Below, one piece after another: positions 59,058 to 64,000 of a stretch of DNA of 64,000 bases (position 1 is its first letter; each line of letters starts with the position of its first letter). The DNA comes from JAAYDF01 sp964511155. Lineage in GTDB: Bacteria > Planctomycetota > Phycisphaerae > UBA1845 > PWPN01. The DNA lies in NCBI GenBank assembly GCA_964511155.1, contig CAZEEJ010000002.1, positions 20,157 through 84,156 of the forward strand. Reading direction: 5' to 3'. Made by a program: the position numbers and the translations under genes. Under the pieces are notes generated by a model. It saw nothing but the letters and a program-made list of their open reading frames with translations, was not told where the DNA came from and made no database searches.

Positions 59058-60249
59058 CCCCTGTAAGGCCGCGTGCCTGACCCCCTCCGCGCCCGGCGGA
59101 ATCGGTGTCATCCAGGTGATCGGCCGCGACGCCCCCGCCATCGTCGCCGCCATGATCGAGGCCCGGCGCCCACTCGATTGGGACTCCTGTCCCGCCGACC
59201 ACCTCCACCTCTGCCGCATCCGCGATGGTCGGGAGTTGGTCGATGAGGGCCTCGTCGCCGTGCGAACCGACTCCGCCGGACGCCGCGTCGTCGACCTCAG
59301 CGTGCACGGCGGGCCGCGCGTCGTGCAGCGCGTGCTGCTCATCCTCAAGCAAGCCGGCGTCCACATCGTCGAGCCCGGCGAACTGGGCGAGCACACTTGG
59401 CCGCAAACTTCGCTCATCGAACGCGAAGGGCTGGACCTGCTGCCGCGGGTCCAGACACGCCCCGTGGCCGCTTGGCTCATCCGCACCATGCACCAGTTGC
59501 CCGCGAAGCTGGAATCCCTGGCCCGCCGGCTCCGGGCAGGTGACGTTCGGGAAGCCAAGGCCTGGCTGCAAGCTGCCGCGGCGTGGACGCCTCAGTTGCG
59601 GTATCTGCTGACCGGCATACGCGTGACCGTGCTCGGTGCCCCGAATGCCGGGAAATCGACACTCGTCAACCGCCTGGCCGGACGGGAAACCGCCATCACC
59701 AATCCGACTCCCGGCACCACCCGCGACTGGACGGAGCACCGCGGTGCAGTGGACGGCCTGCCCTTCACCTTCGTGGACACGGCGGGCCTGCGGGAGACAT
59801 CCGAGGCGCTCGAGCAGGAAGCCATCCGTCGAGCCCGCCAGCAGATCGCCCCGGCAGATCTGGTCCTGCTCCTCGTGGACCGGTCCGCTCCCTGCTCACC
59901 CGAGGCACTCTCCACCCGCCTGGGTGAGGAGGACGCCCCACCGTCCGGCCGGCCTGTCCTGCTGGTCTGGAACAAGACTGATCTGCCCCCCCATCCGTCG
60001 CATACCCCCGCCGGCGACCCAGCGCAACCGCCGGCGGTGTCCATCAGCGCCCTGAGCGGGACCGGGCTGGAGGCCCTGCGCCGTGGGCTGGTGGAGGCGG
60101 TGGGACTGGCAGGCTGGCAGGGCCGGACCGGCTACCCGTTTACAACCCGGCAGGCGGCCGGCTGCCAGCGGGCGTTATCGGCTCTGGCTCTGACGCCCCC
60201 CAACCCCGCCGCCGCCGCCGATGGTCTGCAAGAGATTTTCGCCGGCTGA
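59035..60249 (+). CDS. MnmE-like GTPase lacking the C-terminal cysteine motif
   Basis: The 404-residue protein (start ATG 59035, inside the coaX end) follows MnmE/TrmE: an N-terminal domain similar to the formyl-folate-binding part (TPSAPGGIGVIQVIGRDAP, VDLSVHGGPRVVQRVL, PGELGEHTW), a helical region, and an inserted G domain with GAPNAGKSTLVNRL, PGTTRDW, VDTAGLRET, VWNKTDL. MnmE normally ends in (F)CIGK, whose cysteine is essential for wobble-uridine modification with MnmG. Here the chain stops at LQEIFAG, just before that motif. It may be a paralogue with another task or a divergent MnmE; no mnmG is in the window. Confidence 0.82.
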   Translation: MTTKKANDPCKAACLTPSAPGGIGVIQVIGRDAPAIVAAMIEARRPLDWDSCPADHLHLCRIRDGRELVDEGLVAVRTDSAGRRVVDLSVHGGPRVVQRVLLILKQAGVHIVEPGELGEHTWPQTSLIEREGLDLLPRVQTRPVAAWLIRTMHQLPAKLESLARRLRAGDVREAKAWLQAAAAWTPQLRYLLTGIRVTVLGAPNAGKSTLVNRLAGRETAITNPTPGTTRDWTEHRGAVDGLPFTFVDTAGLRETSEALEQEAIRRARQQIAPADLVLLLVDRSAPCSPEALSTRLGEEDAPPSGRPVLLVWNKTDLPPHPSHTPAGDPAQPPAVSISALSGTGLEALRRGLVEAVGLAGWQGRTGYPFTTRQAAGCQRALSALALTPPNPAAAADGLQEIFAG

Positions 60250-60255
60250 TTCCTC

Positions 60256-60286
60256 TTGAGAAGACCGCGTTCAGCCGGGGTATAAT
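60256..60286 (+). promoter_or_regulatory. Promoter for the Ser/Thr kinase gene
   Basis: A perfect -10 box TATAAT at 60281-60286 with TTGAGA at 60256-60261 (spacing 19, somewhat long). Start near 60293; the kinase ATG follows after about 140 bases. Confidence 0.55.
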
Positions 60287-60430
60287 CGGGTGTAGACCGG
60301 GCGGCCCGACGTGCCCTGAAAGTGTTGAACTCCCCGCCCGGCAAGCGTAAAGTACGCCCCGCGAGGTCCGGGGAAAGAAAAACTCGGATAACCGACGGCG
60401 GCCCTCCCTCCCGGGGCGGAGCGGACCTGT

Positions 60431-61663
60431 ATGGCAGACGGCGTCAAAAGCGAAACCCAACTCGGCCGTATGGCGATCGATCGCAAGCTCGTCACGGTCG
60501 AGGAGCTCAACACCTGTATCGAGGAGCAGAAGGCGCTCGCGGGCCAGGGCAAGCTGCTCAGCCTCAGCGAAGTGCTGATCAAGCAGGGGTACGTCACGCG
60601 CTCGCAGTTGCAGCGTATGGGCGGAGACATGGAAGATTCCATCGCCCAGAAGATGCAACAGATCCCCGGATACCAGATCCTCGAAAAAATCGGCGCCGGG
60701 GCGATGGCCACCGTCTTCAAGGCCCGGCAACTGAGCCTCGACCGCATCGTGGCCGTCAAGGTCCTGCCCAAGAAGCTCGGGGCCGACCCCCAGTTCGTCG
60801 ACCGATTCTACAAGGAGGGTCGGGCCGCCGCCCGGCTCAACCACAACAACATCGTCCAGGCCATCGACGTCGGCGAGGCGGGCGGGTACCACTACTTCGC
60901 TATGGAGTTCATCGAGGGCAAGACGGTCTACGACGACCTCGCCGCCGCCAAGGTCTACTCCGAGCGCGAGGCCCTGGACATCATCATCCAGGTCGCCCGG
61001 GCCCTGGAGCACGCCTCCGTCCGCGGGTTCGTGCACCGCGACGTCAAGCCCAAGAACCTCATGCTCACCCGGGACAACGTGGCCAAGCTGGCGGACATGG
61101 GTCTGGCCCGGGAGACCGCCGACCGCAAGGCGGCCCGCGACGAGGCCGGCCGGGCTTACGGCACGCCCTATTACATCAGCCCCGAGCAGATCCGCGGCGA
61201 GCTGAACATCGACTTCCGGGCCGACATGTACTCCCTGGGCGCGACCTTCTATCACATGGTCACCGGGCGGGTGCCCTTTGAAGGTTCCACCCCGGCCGCG
61301 GTCATGCACAAGCACCTCAAGGAGCCGCTCATCCCGCCCGACCACCTCGTCCCCACCCTCTCGACCGGCGTGGGCGAAGTCATCGAGCGCATGATGCGCA
61401 AGCGCCCCGAGGAGCGGTACGAGAGCATGAGCGACCTGATCCGCGACCTGGAGGCCATCGCCCGCGGCGAGCCGCCGCTCCAGGCCCGCAAGCACGTGGA
61501 CCAGGGCCTGCTCGAACGGCTCGCCGACAGCACCACCCCGAAGCCCCCGCCCCCGCCGCCGCCGCCGCCCCCCCCGCCGACCGTGCCCCTCCTGTGGGTT
61601 TTTATCCTGGGCGCGCTGCTCGGCCTGTCGCTGCTGCTCAACCTCATCCAGATCCTCCTCTGA
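60431..61663 (+). CDS. Membrane-anchored Ser/Thr protein kinase with N-terminal GspE-N-like domain
   Basis: The 410-residue protein starts with about 75 residues resembling the N-terminal domain of type II secretion ATPases (LGRMAIDRKLVTVEELNTCI ... VLIKQGYVTRSQLQRM). The Hanks-type kinase follows: glycine loop LEKIGAGAMATVFKAR, AVKVLPKK with the lysine, catalytic loop VHRDVKPKNLM, DMG instead of DFG (LADMGLAR), and GTPYYISPEQ. The kinase ends near 335. A run of about 12 prolines and a single helix (LLWVFILGALLGLSLLLNLI) anchor it, with a tiny outside tail. Targets are unknown. Planctomycetes carry many such kinases. Confidence 0.9.
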   Translation: MADGVKSETQLGRMAIDRKLVTVEELNTCIEEQKALAGQGKLLSLSEVLIKQGYVTRSQLQRMGGDMEDSIAQKMQQIPGYQILEKIGAGAMATVFKARQLSLDRIVAVKVLPKKLGADPQFVDRFYKEGRAAARLNHNNIVQAIDVGEAGGYHYFAMEFIEGKTVYDDLAAAKVYSEREALDIIIQVARALEHASVRGFVHRDVKPKNLMLTRDNVAKLADMGLARETADRKAARDEAGRAYGTPYYISPEQIRGELNIDFRADMYSLGATFYHMVTGRVPFEGSTPAAVMHKHLKEPLIPPDHLVPTLSTGVGEVIERMMRKRPEERYESMSDLIRDLEAIARGEPPLQARKHVDQGLLERLADSTTPKPPPPPPPPPPPPTVPLLWVFILGALLGLSLLLNLIQILL

Positions 61664-62014
61664 GACCCGGAACAGAGACGCACGGCCGACCCAACGCCAA
61701 CAGTGTGGACCCCAGCGTTGCATTCCGCAATGCGGGAAAAGTGAGAAGTCAGAAGTGAGAAGTGAGAAACGGTGTCTCCCGTGGATGCCGATGAACCTCA
61801 TTGGCGGTGAGGTGGGGCGGCAGGCATGGAAGGTGGCTTTTTCTCAATTCTCCATTCCTCATTCTCCATTCCCTCCGGTTGCAGAATGCAACTTGGGGGT
61901 TGAGTAACACGGCCCAGGGAGCGTCCGGGGACTGGCTCTTTTTTGCCGGCGTGGGGGCTTTCAATGCGGTTCAGTCACTTGACAGCATGGCGGTACCGTC
62001 GCGCCAGAAAGGTT
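61664..62014. repeat. Intergenic repeats and start of the 113-bp element
   Basis: No gene. 61739-61770 has an AGTGAGA/AGTCAGA array; 61844-61876 a CATTCTC/CATTCCC array; both word types also sit together at 39246-39396. ATGCAACTTGGGGGTTGA and ATTCCGCAATGCGGGA words lie between. The 113-bp element begins at 61927. Confidence 0.65.
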
Positions 62015-62039
62015 TTAAGGCAAAAAAGTGCCTGTCCCC
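61927..62039 (+). mobile_element. 113-bp inverted-repeat element, copy 2, overlapping a gene end
   Basis: Same length as copy 1 at 14021-14133 and about 94 percent identical to its reverse complement. Ends are GGGGACTGGCTCTTTTTTGC and GCAAAAAAGTGCCTGTCCCC. The last about seven codons and the stop (62015-62017) of the SGNH hydrolase lie in its right arm. Confidence 0.78.
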
Positions 62040-63751
62040 CTTCCCGCGCAAGCAGGGTCGATCGGACCGCCTGAAGCCGTGAAACATCGCTGGAATGTGC
62101 CGAAATCGGATTGGTCCACGTCGCCGTCCCGATCGAGGTCTTTGTCCTCGCAACCGGCCGGTAAGGGGATTGCCGGGCCTGAACTGCACGCGAGGAACAC
62201 CTCGAGATCGCGGCCGTCGATATCGCAGTCCCGGTCGAAGTCGAGGAATACGCCGCTCCCTCCGGGGTAGTGAATGATGTCAGCCAGCCGGCCGGCGACG
62301 TTGGCCGCGCCCTCGGCGGAAAAATGCACGCTGTCCCTCAGGTCGGCGCTCGTGGAGATGGATAGACCCTCAATCACGTCGATGTGCGTATCGCCGGCCG
62401 CTTGCCGGGCGGCCACGATGTCGCGCACCGCCTGCCGATACTGCTCGCGAGTCGCATTCTCCGAGCCCGCCGCCGTCAGCGTGATGCAGTAGATCGCCAG
62501 TGTCGGGTGCGTCTGCCGGAGGTTGGTCAGGAACTGCTCATACTCCGAGATGAACAGCGGCAGGTTGTTGCTCGACATGTGATTCTGTCCCCACAAAACC
62601 GTGGCGACATCCAACGACTCGCCGTCGAGCATCGAGCCGAAGCTTGGCGTGACCTTGGACCCGCCGACACCGAGGTTGAAGGCCTCCCAGCCCTTGGCCT
62701 GAGCCAGCAGCCACGGATAGTTCTGGTCGCTGCGCGGCAGGGCTTGCCCGCCATGGGTGATCGAATCCCCGAACGCCGCATAGCGCGGCCGGCACTCCGG
62801 CGGGAGCCGATAGAGTGATGCATTCGCATCGAGGGACAGGCCCAGAAAGCTGAGCGACTGGTAAGGGGGACAGAGGATGCGATACGTGACCGCCTGGCCC
62901 GGCTGCGGCGAGGTGAATGCCACGTCTTCGGATGCCGTCGTCCCCGTCTCCACGCCGCTCTGGAAAATGACGAACTCTCCGTCGACCTGATAACCGGGGA
63001 CCGCTGCAAACGAGGCAGTGACCTGCATGCTGTCGGTGCGGAAACGGACGGCGATGCCGCTGGCGGTGCGAGCGATGTCCGCTGAGAAGGTGCCGCCGGG
63101 ATCGGCCAGCACCGCGTCAGTGAACCGCTGCAGCAGCATGGCCCCAGCCGCGTGCCGCGGGAACAGGTCACCCTCGAAGTCGATGCGCGCATCGTCGGGC
63201 CCGAAGCTCATTTTCCGAAAGCGGACGGCGTCCGCAATGACCACAGAGGGATTGGCGTTGTTGCCGAGCCGGACGCATCCGGTGGTCCCGGCTTCGAAGG
63301 GGTGGCTTCCAAGCGACACCCATGTCCGGCCGTTCATCTGTTGATTAACCGCCACCACCTCGCTCCCGTCTCGATGATGCACCGTGAATGGCGCGTTGTC
63401 GGCGCGGTTGGAGCCTGCGGTGTAATGGGCGCACACACTGTAAACCCCGGCCGATGGCAGGTTCGGCCGCCATTCCACTTCGCCGGCCACGCCGCCTGCG
63501 GATGTGGTCGTGCAGAAAAGGTAGTTGGAGCCGATGTAACCCGGGGCGTAAGTGCTGGACGTCCAGTTGCCGGCCAGGATTTGAAACTCCGGGCCCAAGT
63601 TGTCCAGGATCACCTCCTGGCCGCCGCTGGCCGCCGCAAGGGCGACGAGCACCAAACCACTGATCCTGATAGGAAATCGGATTCCGCGAGGGGCGGCGGG
63701 GTGGTCCCGGGGGTCGGGAATCTGGGGGGCGGGGGTCGTTTGGGGACCCAT
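62015..63751 (-). CDS. Secreted SGNH/GDSL hydrolase with golvesin-like N-terminal domain and dockerin-like tail
   Basis: The 578-residue protein starts at ATG 63751 (GGAGG upstream). The export signal is unusually placed, with about 35 residues before the hydrophobic stretch ISGLVLVALAAASGG. Residues about 45-185 match golvesin-type domains (TYAPGYIGSNYLF, APFTVHHRDGSE, VVIADAVRF). From about 285 the SGNH hydrolase has FGDSITHGG (nucleophile serine), NLGVGGS, WGQNHMSSNN and DSVHFSAEGA (Asp/His). Such enzymes remove acyl groups from glycans. The end is a dockerin-like pair (DFDRDCDIDGRDLEVF, LDRDGDVDQSDFGTF) with cysteines. The terminal GTGTFLP and stop come from a 113-bp repeat element. Confidence 0.82.
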   Translation of the reverse strand: MGPQTTPAPQIPDPRDHPAAPRGIRFPIRISGLVLVALAAASGGQEVILDNLGPEFQILAGNWTSSTYAPGYIGSNYLFCTTTSAGGVAGEVEWRPNLPSAGVYSVCAHYTAGSNRADNAPFTVHHRDGSEVVAVNQQMNGRTWVSLGSHPFEAGTTGCVRLGNNANPSVVIADAVRFRKMSFGPDDARIDFEGDLFPRHAAGAMLLQRFTDAVLADPGGTFSADIARTASGIAVRFRTDSMQVTASFAAVPGYQVDGEFVIFQSGVETGTTASEDVAFTSPQPGQAVTYRILCPPYQSLSFLGLSLDANASLYRLPPECRPRYAAFGDSITHGGQALPRSDQNYPWLLAQAKGWEAFNLGVGGSKVTPSFGSMLDGESLDVATVLWGQNHMSSNNLPLFISEYEQFLTNLRQTHPTLAIYCITLTAAGSENATREQYRQAVRDIVAARQAAGDTHIDVIEGLSISTSADLRDSVHFSAEGAANVAGRLADIIHYPGGSGVFLDFDRDCDIDGRDLEVFLACSSGPAIPLPAGCEDKDLDRDGDVDQSDFGTFQRCFTASGGPIDPACAGRGTGTFLP

Positions 63752-63864
63752 GGTGGCCCTCCGGGCAGTCGGTTCCCACCGATCATGAGACGCTTCTGGC
63801 CCATTCCGCGGAGTCATGCCGGCGGGCCGGGAAACCGCGGACCATCCACGGACCACATGAGCAT

Positions 63865-63893
63865 AGTATAAGTTCTGATCCCGGCCGTTGCAA
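63865..63893 (-). promoter_or_regulatory. Promoter for the SGNH hydrolase gene
   Basis: On the minus strand TTGCAA (63893-63888) and TATACT (63870-63865) are 17 bases apart, giving a start near 63858 and a leader of about 107 bases. Confidence 0.6.
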
Positions 63894-63959
63894 GGCCGAC
63901 ACCGAGCCTGTTCCGCATGGGATCACGGCTCTCAGGGGATGTGCCAGAAGTGCGTGGCG

Positions 63960-64000
63960 TATCAGAGCCGCGACCGTAAGGGAGCGGTTCTTCTCGGCAG
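63960..64000. repeat. CCGCGACCGTAAGGGAGCGG repeat at the window edge
   Basis: AGAGCCGCGACCGTAAGGGA with GCGGTTC is a further copy of the word family found at 11640-11790 and 14277-14306. The window ends inside it, so its full extent is unseen. Confidence 0.6.

Overview
The window looks like a scaffold of a high-GC bacterium of the phylum Planctomycetota, most probably the class Phycisphaerae or a relative. Supporting signs are two exported proteins with C-terminal PEP-CTERM anchors, five proteins with dockerin-like (EF-hand) modules that carry conserved cysteines, a DUF4091 protein, a Tat-exported Gfo/Idh/MocA oxidoreductase, an FG-GAP protein, a pseudopilin and a Ser/Thr kinase with a C-terminal membrane anchor. 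Two runs of exactly ten N (23717-23726, 44042-44051) mark assembly gaps inside genes, as expected for a metagenome-derived or draft assembly. The taxonomic call is inference from gene content only.

Layout. 1-2131: the tail of an unknown gene, then a GH39-like secreted glycosidase (minus). 3025-11621: secreted proteins on the plus strand (PEP-CTERM protein, LamG-like/dockerin protein, second PEP-CTERM protein), then a tight set of a dockerin protein, a pseudopilin and a phosphodiester glycosidase (NAGPA family). 11808-13965 (minus): an arginine dihydrolase-like enzyme and a LOR/SDH-type ornithine cyclodeaminase-like enzyme, the two halves of cyanobacterial AgrE/ArgZ as separate genes. 14723-17776: a second NAGPA-type protein with an extra C-terminal domain. 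17856-20965 (minus): a DUF4091 protein and YchF. 21411-28696 (plus): an orphan AAA ATPase, then an oxidoreductase, a HEAT-repeat protein, an FG-GAP protein and a sugar epimerase-like protein. 29283-31250: enolase with an FtsB/DivIC-like gene. 31423-35957 (minus): hexapeptide acyltransferase, FAD oxidoreductase and an NfnAB-type transhydrogenase pair. 36547-39207: a large fusion of a degenerate RecA/KaiC-like region with a PEP-synthase ATP-grasp. 39760-46609 (minus): an unknown membrane-anchored protein, an AarF/UbiB kinase, an ABC exporter with a PDZ-like insertion, and an EamA transporter. tRNA-fMet lies at 46995. 47140-56169 (minus) is a six-gene signalling cassette in which most genes overlap by ATGA. 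tRNA-Asp lies at 56622. 57136-61663 (plus): obg, coaX, an MnmE-like GTPase without its C-terminal cysteine motif, and a Ser/Thr kinase. 62015-63751 (minus): an SGNH hydrolase whose last codons and stop lie in a mobile repeat.

The second theme is intergenic DNA full of short interspersed repeats: at least ten families, several palindromic or with terminal inverted repeats (113 bp, about 137 bp, about 140 bp), one flanked by an 11-bp direct repeat. No transposase is encoded in the window, so these would be non-autonomous.

The most promising candidates for undescribed biology are the six-gene sensor/REC/HDOD/degenerate HD-GYP cassette, the PDZ-inserted ABC exporter, the RecA-like/ATP-grasp fusion, the domain shared by two exported proteins with different anchors, and the repeat families. 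No CRISPR array, rRNA, phage module or known defence system was seen.
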